Assembly (NCBI GenBank): GCA_002753185.1
Contig: PDZX01000020.1
Coordinates: 1-61,865 of the forward strand
Direction: 5' to 3'
DNA: 61,865 nucleotides
Origin: Magnetococcales bacterium WMHbin3
GTDB lineage: Bacteria; Pseudomonadota; Magnetococcia; Magnetococcales; Magnetaquicoccaceae
Numbering within the stretch: the first letter of the stretch is position 1; each line of letters opens with the position of its first letter. The notes beneath the pieces are model-generated. The model had not been told where the DNA came from, searched no databases, and was given only the letters and a program-made list of their open reading frames with translations. Made by a program: the position numbers and the translations under genes. Shown here piece by piece: positions 38,689 through 46,058 of the stretch.

Positions 38689-40143
38689 TCATTCGGTTGA
38701 ACGATAAAAAATCGTCGATAATTTGCCATCATGCCATTTCCCCTTGTAACCCCGTCCCGACGAGAACACGAATTCGCCCTCGCCATGCATCCTGCCGTTC
38801 TTCCACTGGCCAATGTACTTGGCGCCATCGGAATACAGGAAGGTCCCCAACCCATTTTTGCAATCCCCTTCCATGCATCCCTTGGTCAATTTGGCTGTTT
38901 TTTCCTTTTTTTCCGCGAGTTCCTTTTCAGCGCTTTCCTGCGCCAACCGTTCCTTTTCCAGGCGTTCCTTTTCGGCGTTTTCCTTTTCCAGACGTTCCTT
39001 TTCCAGACGTTCCTTTTCCAGGCGTTCCTTTTCCAGGCGTTCCTTTTCCAGGCGTTCCTTTTCCAGGCGTTCCTTTTCCAGGCGTTCCTTTTCCAGGCGT
39101 TCCTTTTCCAGCCTGGCCTTCTCCTCTTGCGCCTGTTCGGGCGGGGCCACGGTTTCGGTTTTGACCGGCCTGGCGGGCAGCGCTTCCGGCTCGCCATATT
39201 GACGGGCCTGGTGGGAAAAGAGATTCAGGCCGAGAAACACCCCGAAGCCGAGCATCAGGGCAGCGGTGACGAAAAAGATGACGCGCCAGTCGCGCAATTT
39301 TTGAATGTGCCGGCGCAACTGCCGCGTTCCGGAGGCCTGATCCGCCTCCTGGGAGTGGAGAATGAGGTCCATCATGGCGCGGCGCTCTTCGAAGCCGGGG
39401 GGTTCCGGACTCTTTTCCACCATGCCGGTCTTGACCAGCACCGCGTAGAGGTCGCGCACGGAAATGGCGAAGCCGCAGGCCTGTTTCGGGGCGCACTCTC
39501 CGTCGATCCGCTCCATGAAATCGAGGAGATCCTGGCTGTCGGCCATGGGGATGGATTTGCCCCGTTCGCTCAGGAAGACCTCCCAGACCTGCAGCCGCCG
39601 CAAATCGAACATCAGATTGTCGGTGACGCCGATGCCTTCCTGATGAAGGACGAAGGCCAGCAGGGCTTCGGAGAGGCCCTCGCGGGAGACGGGGGGGGCG
39701 GGCTTGCGTTTCGGACGCCGACCTGCCATGGGATTGGCGGTCAGGAAGCCCGATTGATGCAGGACCGTGAAGTACTCCGCCAGGGTGGAGGCGAATCCGT
39801 GGCGGAACGCCTCGCCATCGGTGGCGACGATCCACTCCAGGAAATTTTTGACGTGGCCCATCTGGACCTCTTCCAGGGGGATGCCCTGTTCGGTCAGATA
39901 GGTCTCGAAGCGACGGATGCGCGCGGCATCGAAGGAGGCATCCCGTCCGGTATCCCGGCAAAAGGCGAGATAGGCGCGCAATCCCTTGGAGGAGGGTTTG
40001 GACGCGACCGGGTGCCATTCTTGCCGCACCGCCACCTGAGCGTCGCATTGGCGGCAAAGGGGCGTGTCGTCGGCATCGACCTGTTGCGACTCATCCAGGT
40101 CAATGGCGCCGCCGCATTGCGTGCAGATCAGCTCTTTGTCCAT
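38689..40143 (-). CDS. Membrane protein: zinc ribbon, two recombinase core-binding-like domains, EKERL coiled coil, MORN repeats
   Basis: 484 residues. A zinc ribbon at 7-33 (CTQC and CRQC). Two all-helical stretches at about 50-145 and 155-250 resemble the SAM-like core-binding domain of tyrosine recombinases ([19 protein letters not shown], then [20 protein letters not shown]), but no recombinase catalytic domain follows. A single TM segment at about 287-308, an EKERL coiled coil at 340-420, and two MORN repeats at 424-475 ([20 protein letters not shown]). With one TM helix, the N-terminal zinc ribbon and the C-terminal MORN region lie on opposite sides of the membrane. The combination is not one I recognise. 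The start is uncertain: no strong ribosome site precedes it, and the frame is open 25 codons upstream. Confidence 0.8.
   Translation of the reverse strand: MDKELICTQCGGAIDLDESQQVDADDTPLCRQCDAQVAVRQEWHPVASKPSSKGLRAYLAFCRDTGRDASFDAARIRRFETYLTEQGIPLEEVQMGHVKNFLEWIVATDGEAFRHGFASTLAEYFTVLHQSGFLTANPMAGRRPKRKPAPPVSREGLSEALLAFVLHQEGIGVTDNLMFDLRRLQVWEVFLSERGKSIPMADSQDLLDFMERIDGECAPKQACGFAISVRDLYAVLVKTGMVEKSPEPPGFEERRAMMDLILHSQEADQASGTRQLRRHIQKLRDWRVIFFVTAALMLGFGVFLGLNLFSHQARQYGEPEALPARPVKTETVAPPEQAQEEKARLEKERLEKERLEKERLEKERLEKERLEKERLEKERLEKERLEKENAEKERLEKERLAQESAEKELAEKKEKTAKLTKGCMEGDCKNGLGTFLYSDGAKYIGQWKNGRMHGEGEFVFSSGRGYKGKWHDGKLSTIFYRSTE
38949..39112. repeat. 15-bp coding tandem repeat (EKERL units)
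   Basis: About eleven near-identical 15-bp units (TTCCTTTTCCAGGCG on the plus strand) lie inside the membrane-protein gene and encode the pentapeptide EKERL. Two variants with AGACG and one interrupted unit (EKENA) are present. Units are in frame, so slippage changes coiled-coil length without breaking the gene. Confidence 0.9.
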
Positions 40144-40330
40144 CGGGTCAAATGTCCGAGCGATTGGGGTCGATGAAGATGGCATCATAAAATTTATGCA
40201 AAAAATATGCCTGCACATGATTGTTTAAGCAGGCACAAAAAATTTTATCCCCACTGGACAAACCCCGTTGACTGCCGGTAAGCTGGATTCTCCCTAAAAC
40301 ACGCCTACCCACAAACAGGAGCAAACGTAC

Positions 40331-40702
40331 ATGAAGAAAATTCTTTTCTCCACTCTTTCGGCCATGAGTTTTTTTGCCCTGAGCAGCGCCGCCATGGCAG
40401 GCGATTGCATGATCACCTATCACCGGGTGGCCTGCGCCGGTCAGGAAGCGACTTCCTATGCCAAGTGCGACGGCAAGCAGATGTGCGACAAGGAGAAGGC
40501 CGCCGCCAGCCAGGAGGCCTGCGCCGCCGAGGCCGCCAAGGCATGCGACAATGACAGGACCGACATCACCAAATCAAAAGTTATCATGGCCAAATTCAAG
40601 GGCGCGGCCCTGACCGGAGGCTTCAACGACGCGGGCGCCGCCGATCCGAAGGGGATCAACTTCTGCGCCGCGAACCGGCCGGACTTCAACAAGTGTAAGT
40701 AA
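40331..40702 (+). CDS. Small secreted cysteine-rich protein
   Basis: 123 residues. A clear Sec signal peptide (KILFSTLSAMSFFALSSAAM, likely cut before GDC) precedes a mature part with eight cysteines (GDC, VAC, AKC, QMC, EAC, KAC, NFC, NKC), suggesting four disulfides or metal ligation in the periplasm. I recognise no family. GGAGCAAACGTAC precedes the ATG. It is followed 35 bp later by the transporter-like gene, perhaps in one unit. Upstream, at 40209-40234, lies a small 6-bp-stem hairpin whose role is unknown. Confidence 0.8.
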   Translation: MKKILFSTLSAMSFFALSSAAMAGDCMITYHRVACAGQEATSYAKCDGKQMCDKEKAAASQEACAAEAAKACDNDRTDITKSKVIMAKFKGAALTGGFNDAGAADPKGINFCAANRPDFNKCK

Positions 40703-40737
40703 ACGCCGCGTGCGGTCAGCCGGAGTGGCGATGCGAA

Positions 40738-42321
40738 ATGGCTGAAAACGGATTTCCGGAGGCATGGCGGCTGCTGATCGCCCTGGCGCTCTTCCTGTAC
40801 GGTTGGGACAAGATTGCCAACGCCTTGCGGGATCGGTTCGGGGAACGGATCCGGGAGCGCGTCTCCCGGCTCACGGACGATGCCCGGCAGGGATTTGCCG
40901 CCGGGGCGGCGGCCACGGCCATGCTGTGGTCCACCCACGCCACCTTCGACATCGCCGCCGGTCTGACCGCCGGCCGCCTCCTGGCATGGCGACAAGGGTT
41001 TTTCGCCCTCCTGGGCGGTGAAGTCGGCGCCTGTTTGCCGATCGTGCTCCTGGCCCTGCCCATCCCGCCGCATGCGGGCCTTGCGCTCGTGTTCGGCCTC
41101 GCGTTGACGCGCGGCGCGCGCATGACCATCGGCCATGCCCTGATCGGCCTGGGGCTGCTGGTCATGGGCCAGGAGATGGCACGCGCCCTGCTGCCGACCG
41201 TCCTGCTCCCGGAGGTGACGCTCCCGGTGTGGATCGCCCTGGCGGGGGGGACGCTGGCCAGCCTGGCGACCGGATCCCCCATCACGGCCATGGGCGTTGC
41301 CTGCCTCGTGGCAACGCAAGGGGGCGTTTCCCAGGCCACGGGCCTGGCGCTGCTTTTGGGCATCAACCTGGGCGGGGCGTTATCCCTGCTCCTGGCGGCC
41401 CGCGCCGCGCCTGGCGCGCCATTGCGCCTGACCATCGCCCTGACCGCAGCGAAACTCCTCGGAGTGGCGCTCTGCTGGTGGATCCCCCTGCCGGACCCCG
41501 CCTCCCCGGCCCATCCGCTGCAACTGGCGGTCGGCCATTTTCTGTTCAACGCCATCACCGCGCTGGCCTGCATTCCCGCCATCGCGCCCCTCACCGCACT
41601 GGCCACCCGTCTGGCGCCCGAAGAGTTCAGCGCGGAACAGCCGGAAACCGATGTCAACAGCCGCTACTGGCCCCAGTACCTGGACGACGACCTGCTCGCC
41701 ACCCCGCCCCTGGCCCTGGCCATGGCGCGGCGCGAGGTGAAACTCCTCGCCGCGCTCCTGACGGAAATGGTGCGCCTGATTCCGGATGCGCTCCTGGCGG
41801 AAGACGAAAACAGCGCCGGCATCCAACTGCTGAAAATGGATGACCGCGTGGACGAAATCCATCTGGCCATCAGCCGCTATCTGGCCAGGATCGACACCAA
41901 CAATCCCACCCTGTTCGACGAATGGCTGACCACCATGACCGTGATCAACGAAATGGGAGCCATCGGCGACGTCATCGAAAACAACCTCCTGCACCTGGCC
42001 GAAACCCAGGTCAGACAGCGGACACAACTGCCGCCGGAGATCCGCGTCGCCCTCGTGGAGTACCTGCTGACCGTGCGCACCGCCCTCGACCAGGCCGCCA
42101 ACGCCTACCTGGCCAACCATCCCCCCTTGGCCCTCAAGGTGATGGCCATGAAAAACGACATCGCCGCCCTGGACTCACGCTGCCGCATGCGCGAAATGCA
42201 ATCCCTGCGCGCCGAAGACGAGAGCCTGGCCGCCTATGCCTTCCGCATCGACCTGTGCGAGAACTTCAAGCGCATCTACTACCACGCCAAGCGGATCGCC
42301 AAGGCGGTGGCCAAGGCATGA
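40738..42321 (+). CDS. Divergent Na/Pi-cotransporter-like membrane protein with PhoU-like tail
   Basis: 527 residues. The first 300 are hydrophobic with the two-repeat layout of the NptA/YjbB Na+/phosphate cotransporters, and residues about 340-520 form a PhoU-like helical domain (LLKMDDRVDEIHLAISRYLA). The QSSS-type motifs that define the family are missing: the first repeat reads ATAMLWSTHATFD (WSTH at 64-67) and the second SLATGSPITAMGV. Its substrate is therefore doubtful. It could be an altered transporter or a sensor. Confidence 0.78.
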   Translation: MAENGFPEAWRLLIALALFLYGWDKIANALRDRFGERIRERVSRLTDDARQGFAAGAAATAMLWSTHATFDIAAGLTAGRLLAWRQGFFALLGGEVGACLPIVLLALPIPPHAGLALVFGLALTRGARMTIGHALIGLGLLVMGQEMARALLPTVLLPEVTLPVWIALAGGTLASLATGSPITAMGVACLVATQGGVSQATGLALLLGINLGGALSLLLAARAAPGAPLRLTIALTAAKLLGVALCWWIPLPDPASPAHPLQLAVGHFLFNAITALACIPAIAPLTALATRLAPEEFSAEQPETDVNSRYWPQYLDDDLLATPPLALAMARREVKLLAALLTEMVRLIPDALLAEDENSAGIQLLKMDDRVDEIHLAISRYLARIDTNNPTLFDEWLTTMTVINEMGAIGDVIENNLLHLAETQVRQRTQLPPEIRVALVEYLLTVRTALDQAANAYLANHPPLALKVMAMKNDIAALDSRCRMREMQSLRAEDESLAAYAFRIDLCENFKRIYYHAKRIAKAVAKA

Positions 42322-42327
42322 CGCCGC

Positions 42328-42882
42328 TCACCTGCCGACCTCCCGCAACAGCGCCTCGCCGAATGGCTCAAGAATCTCCAGCAACACCGGCAAATGATCC
42401 GGAAAGTGGTGCCTGACGAACTCCGCCAGGCGCGCCAACACCCATTGCGCCACCGCCAGACGGGAGAGTTCCGGACTCGCCTTGCCCAGCGCCCGCATCG
42501 TACGATCCAACGCCTGGGAGAGCTGGGAGAGGGATTTCACCCGCTCCAGGGGTTCATCGACCCGCTTCACCGCCTCCATGGCCTCCATGTGCATCCCCAG
42601 ATACTCCACCAGCAGATCCCCCACCAGGCTCTCCCGGTTGCATTCGGCCAGCCAGTTGACCGGCGCCGCCCCCGCGTGATCCCAGTCGTGATTCGCCGCG
42701 CGGTCCTTGTCCCGCCAGCGGCGCGCCGCAGACGGGGAGACCCCGTGCGCCCTGGCCGCCTGGCTCAGATTGCCCCCGTTTTCCCGATAGGCGTTCCTGA
42801 CGGCCTGTTGCACCTTTTCCGCGAAAACATGATTTCTAGATGTTGGTTCAGGGGGTATTCTTGATTTACAATCATCATTCAT
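42328..42882 (-). CDS. DUF1804-like protein (Mu-type phage origin)
   Basis: 184 residues. An N-terminal helix-turn-helix (NLSQAARAHGVSPSAARRWR) is followed by a helical body ending VRHHFPDHLPVLLEILEPFG, which resembles DUF1804 proteins of Mu-like phages. The start MNDDCKSR has GGGATG context and avoids a 34-codon upstream extension. No adjoining terminase, portal or transposase gene is present, so it is an isolated phage-derived gene. Its stop is 6 bp from the stop of the transporter-like gene on the other strand. Confidence 0.7.
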   Translation of the reverse strand: MNDDCKSRIPPEPTSRNHVFAEKVQQAVRNAYRENGGNLSQAARAHGVSPSAARRWRDKDRAANHDWDHAGAAPVNWLAECNRESLVGDLLVEYLGMHMEAMEAVKRVDEPLERVKSLSQLSQALDRTMRALGKASPELSRLAVAQWVLARLAEFVRHHFPDHLPVLLEILEPFGEALLREVGR

Positions 42883-43103
42883 CCCGGTCGTTCCAATTAT
42901 TGCTAGTATTCTGAAAGATACCTTCGCAATCCTTGGTAATCCTGACGAAGAAATTGCATTAATGTAAAGATGAAGGAATTCCACAACACGCGCAAAGTGC
43001 CTGTTTTTTGCATCGCCCCTGTGCTATGCTCGCGGACGTGCGACCAATCCTCGACGTCAACCGACCCGAATTCTACAAGAAACGCCCAAGAGGTGGAATG
43101 ACC

Positions 43104-43751
43104 ATGGCAACCAGCGAAGCAGGCAAAAAACTCGGCATTATCGGCGCCGACAAAAACGCCGCAGAAATCATCGAACTCTTCTCCCACAATAAAGGGGTGG
43201 AAATCCTCTACGTCGCGGACCCCGACTCTGCAGCGCCCGCCATGGCGCTGGCCAAAAAACTCAATATCAAAACCCTGACCAAACCCGAAGTCGCCCTGAA
43301 GAACTTCAAGCCCGACCTGATCATCGAATGCACCGGCTCACCGGAAAGCCTCGCCATGATCACCGAGTCGGTCGGGTTCGCCGGCGTCATCGATGTCGAG
43401 GCAGTGCTTCTGATGAACAAACTCTTCAGCGAGCACCGGGAATCGGCCAATCACCAGGTGTTCGCCGATCTGGCCGGCGTCCGCCAGGAGATCGACCGCA
43501 ACACCCGTGACGTCTCCAAGACCCTGCATGGCATAGAAAAGATCTCCAACGAACTGGAAGTGCTGGCCATCAACGCCGGCATTCAGGCCTCCCGCGCCGG
43601 CGAGTTCGGCAAGGGGTTCGCCGTGGTGGCCGGCGAGGTCAAAAGCACGGCGCGCGTGGCCCGTGACCTGGCCGGCGACATCGACCGGGTGATCAGCGAA
43701 ATCTCCTCCATGTCCAAAAAGATCGATCAGTCCCTGAAAAAGGTGCTATGA
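43104..43751 (+). CDS. Soluble Rossmann-domain protein with short chemoreceptor signalling hairpin
   Basis: 215 residues, no membrane segment. Residues about 8-110 form an NAD-binding-like Rossmann domain (KLGIIGADKNAAEIIELF, VADPDSAAP, DLIIECTGSPE). Residues about 145-205 carry the methyl-accepting chemotaxis hairpin tip (LEVLAINAGIQASRAGEFGK, then GFAVVAGEVK), where standard receptors read NLLALNAAIEAARAGE. The flanking methylation helices are largely missing. It may bind a dinucleotide or metabolite and talk to CheA/CheW arrays; that is inference. The start with AGGTGG seven bases upstream was chosen over the ATG 6 bp earlier. The last 6 bp overlap the converging Mor gene. Confidence 0.75.
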   Translation: MATSEAGKKLGIIGADKNAAEIIELFSHNKGVEILYVADPDSAAPAMALAKKLNIKTLTKPEVALKNFKPDLIIECTGSPESLAMITESVGFAGVIDVEAVLLMNKLFSEHRESANHQVFADLAGVRQEIDRNTRDVSKTLHGIEKISNELEVLAINAGIQASRAGEFGKGFAVVAGEVKSTARVARDLAGDIDRVISEISSMSKKIDQSLKKVL

Positions 43752-44117
43752 AACACTGGAAAGAATCGCATAAATCTGCCGCTCCGTGAGGGCATGATCC
43801 CGCGCCAACTGACGCACCCCCTCCCCGGCGTCGTAACGGCGCACGATCTCACGGTTACGGGTGCGCCGCAACAGTTGCGCGGCGCGCACCACGGTCAGGG
43901 TCTCCCCGCCGAAATGGAGCGAAAGCCGCTTGGCTTGCTCATGCCCCAACAGGGTGACCAGTTTGTGCTGCACCCGCAATTTGCGCGGAATGAATATCCG
44001 GGTGCCGCCGCACTCGTACACCAGCTTCAGGGCGCCTTCGCGTCCGATCACCTCGGCGATCTCCTCCAGCGAGCCGGGCAGCTCTTCTTGCAGAATCAAA
44101 TCCAGTCCGTTCATCAC
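43746..44117 (-). CDS. mor: Mor-family transcription activator (Mu-like)
   Basis: 123 residues. The dimerisation part (EEIAEVIGREGALKLVYECG, GTRIFIPRK) and the helix-turn-helix end (GVRQLARDHALTERQIYAIL) match the Mor/C activators of phage Mu, which switch on middle genes. Its start overlaps the Gam stop (ATGA). No Mu middle promoter target was identified around it. Confidence 0.83.
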   Translation of the reverse strand: MMNGLDLILQEELPGSLEEIAEVIGREGALKLVYECGGTRIFIPRKLRVQHKLVTLLGHEQAKRLSLHFGGETLTVVRAAQLLRRTRNREIVRRYDAGEGVRQLARDHALTERQIYAILSSVS

Positions 44118-44683
44118 AACACCTCCTCGCGGTTCGCGACCGCATCCATGGGCAAGCCGCGCGCGGCTTCCTGACTCAGGGCAGCGGTTTTTGGTTCATA
44201 CCAGAACACATCCTTGTCGATGCGATCAACACCCAGCAATGCCAGCCTCTCCTCGCTCCATGCGCGCAGGGCGTCGCGATTGACATCCTCCCGGATGCGG
44301 ATCACCTCACGCTCCCCCAGCTCCTTGATCCGTTCGAGCACCTGCGCCCAGGTGCCCCGCCCGGTGGGTTTGACTTCGCTGGAACGACGGAAACCGAATG
44401 CCCCGAACGTCAATTCGATCCCGCGCCGTTTTTCGAACAGGGTTGCCTTATGGAATTCGGCGAAGGCCGACAGGCCGTTGGCCAGGGCCTCCAGGCGCGC
44501 CCGACGCGGTGCGGCGAAGGCCTCGGAGGCCCGCTTGATCCGATCGATACTCTCGTTCATGTCCGCTGAGATGATTTCCAAATTGCGCGCCAGTTGCGCG
44601 ATCTCTCCCAGTGCGGCATTGGCCTGTTGCAAATCCCTTACATGGATGATGTTTTCGGGTTTGATACGTTTCCTGACAGACAT
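44114..44683 (-). CDS. gam: Mu Gam-like host-nuclease inhibitor
   Basis: 189 residues. The helical hairpin (ALGEIAQLARNLEIISADMN; RIKRASEAFAAPRRARLEAL) and the beta part (LTFGAFGFRRSSEVKP) match the Gam family, which binds DNA ends and is related to Ku. By family it shields linear phage DNA from exonucleases. It forms a two-gene unit with mor. Other Mu early genes (repressor, transposase A/B) are not in the window. Confidence 0.83.
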   Translation of the reverse strand: MSVRKRIKPENIIHVRDLQQANAALGEIAQLARNLEIISADMNESIDRIKRASEAFAAPRRARLEALANGLSAFAEFHKATLFEKRRGIELTFGAFGFRRSSEVKPTGRGTWAQVLERIKELGEREVIRIREDVNRDALRAWSEERLALLGVDRIDKDVFWYEPKTAALSQEAARGLPMDAVANREEVL

Positions 44684-45254
44684 CGTCTCCTCCAGGCGGT
44701 GGATGGTGCGTAAAGCGTTCTTGCTTGTTTGATAGTTTCGGTTTTTGTGACTGCGAAGTCAAGAAAAAAGATATCACTTGTGGCAATTTTTTTTTCACAT
44801 TATGAATAACGTATCTCACAAATAAATCATTATGACTGACAAACCATGATGTGAATCCAGCATGCATGCCAGGAAAAAGCAAACAAACGTGGCATGAAAC
44901 AAGGCGAAACCATCCGTCACCGGGCCGCGCGACAATGACGCGGATCGATGAGAAATCAAATAAAATCAAATAAGATAATCGGAAAATACCCGATTCCGTT
45001 GCGCCCGGACTCCCTGACGGCGTACCAAGCCAAATCCGCCCGTTGCAGCAGCACCTCCCCATGCTCTGGATAACAACCGATGACGATACTTAGCCTAATA
45101 TCTCAGATTATTTCAATAATGATATAAGGTTAAGATACCGCGTCAATCGGTTTCCGCGCTCCAACACCCCGGCCACACATGCAATAGCCGGGACGGATAC
45201 GGGCACAACGCTGCAAAATCATCGGAGAAAATTCCATGCAAAACCGATCGCGGA
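44684..45254. other. AT-rich gap of about 570 bp, no intact gene
   Basis: Apart from the GGDEF fragment at 44956-45102, nothing coding was recognised. The region is much more AT-rich than its surroundings. It contains the short repeat CAAATAAAATCAAATAAGA near 44957, and would also hold the promoter of the gam-mor unit (about 44700-44850). Composition and remnants suggest a scar of transferred DNA. Confidence 0.5.
44956..45102 (-). pseudogene. 3' fragment of a diguanylate cyclase (GGDEF) gene
   Basis: Reading the minus strand gives RLSIVIGCYPEHGEV then LLQRADLAWYAVRESGRNG and a stop, the C-terminal end of a GGDEF domain (RADxAxYxAKxxGRN). An in-frame stop lies just upstream at 45103-45105, and no start or GGEEF part is present. 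It is a decayed leftover of about 48 codons. Confidence 0.75.
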
Positions 45255-46058
45255 TCAAAAAAACCACTCGAAAATCGGCAGTTCCGGTCTGGCGCCAATC
45301 CTGAGCGGCACAACCGAAGTGCCGATCCCACGGGACACATACATCGGCACATGCTTGTTCTGACACCAGCCGAACCGACAGGTGACATCAACCGGTCCCG
45401 TGGGCTTCGGCAGGTGGCCGAAAATGACGATCTGCCCGCCATGGGTATGACCGGCCAAGGCCAAACGGTCGGGCATGCCCGGTTCCAACACGGGCAACTG
45501 GTCAACGCCAACCGGATTGTGCAAAAGCGTCAAAACCGGTCCACTCCAACCCGGAAACCAGGCCATGGCCCGCTCCCAGTCCGGCGCACCGCGCAGGAAA
45601 TCATCCAAACCCACCACCAGCAGACGACCGGCGGCCACCATCACGGCATCGTTGACCAGCAGGGTCACCCCGTGCCGGGCGTAGAAACGGCGCAACTCCC
45701 GCATGTCCAAACCGGCCCAGTACTCCCAGTTGCCCAAAATGGCCAGTTTCTCCGCGCGTGCCGGCAGCCGCCGCAAGAAATCCTCCATCGCCACCTTGCG
45801 GTCCTTGTGGGTGAGAATATCGCCAGTCAACACCACCAGATCCGGGTCCTCCGCGCCCACCACCCGCAGGGTCTCCTCCTCCACCGGATGGCCGCCCACC
45901 AGGTGGAGATCCGAAAGGTGCGCGATGCGCAATCCGGCAACCCCCGCCATCTTCCGGCCAACGGCATGCCGTGTCACCTGGAGATCCCGTGATTCGTCCA
46001 GGTGCAACAACAGAAGCAATACCAGCAACAACGCCAGAATGCCGGCAATCCCTTTCAC
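45255..46058 (-). CDS. Metallophosphoesterase (YkuE/YaeI-like)
   Basis: 267 residues with a GTG start that overlaps the anmK stop (GTGA). An N-terminal TM segment (GIAGILALLLVLLLLLHL) precedes a calcineurin-type domain: IAHLSDLHLVGG, LVVLTGDIL, LAILGNWEYW, LLHNPVG and ALAGHTHGGQIV. The usual GNH(D/E) metal motif has Trp in place of His (GNWEYW). By family, membrane-attached phosphoesterases of this type act on envelope lipids or nucleotides; the substrate is unknown. Confidence 0.87.
   Translation of the reverse strand: MKGIAGILALLLVLLLLLHLDESRDLQVTRHAVGRKMAGVAGLRIAHLSDLHLVGGHPVEEETLRVVGAEDPDLVVLTGDILTHKDRKVAMEDFLRRLPARAEKLAILGNWEYWAGLDMRELRRFYARHGVTLLVNDAVMVAAGRLLVVGLDDFLRGAPDWERAMAWFPGWSGPVLTLLHNPVGVDQLPVLEPGMPDRLALAGHTHGGQIVIFGHLPKPTGPVDVTCRFGWCQNKHVPMYVSRGIGTSVVPLRIGARPELPIFEWFF

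Noticed and set aside
38949..39112. Possible CRISPR-like array
   Set aside because: Units are 15 bp, contiguous without spacers, and lie inside a coding frame as EKERL repeats.
42328..45102. Complete Mu-like prophage
   Set aside because: Only three phage-type genes are seen, in mixed orientation; no transposase, repressor, lysis or structural gene is present.
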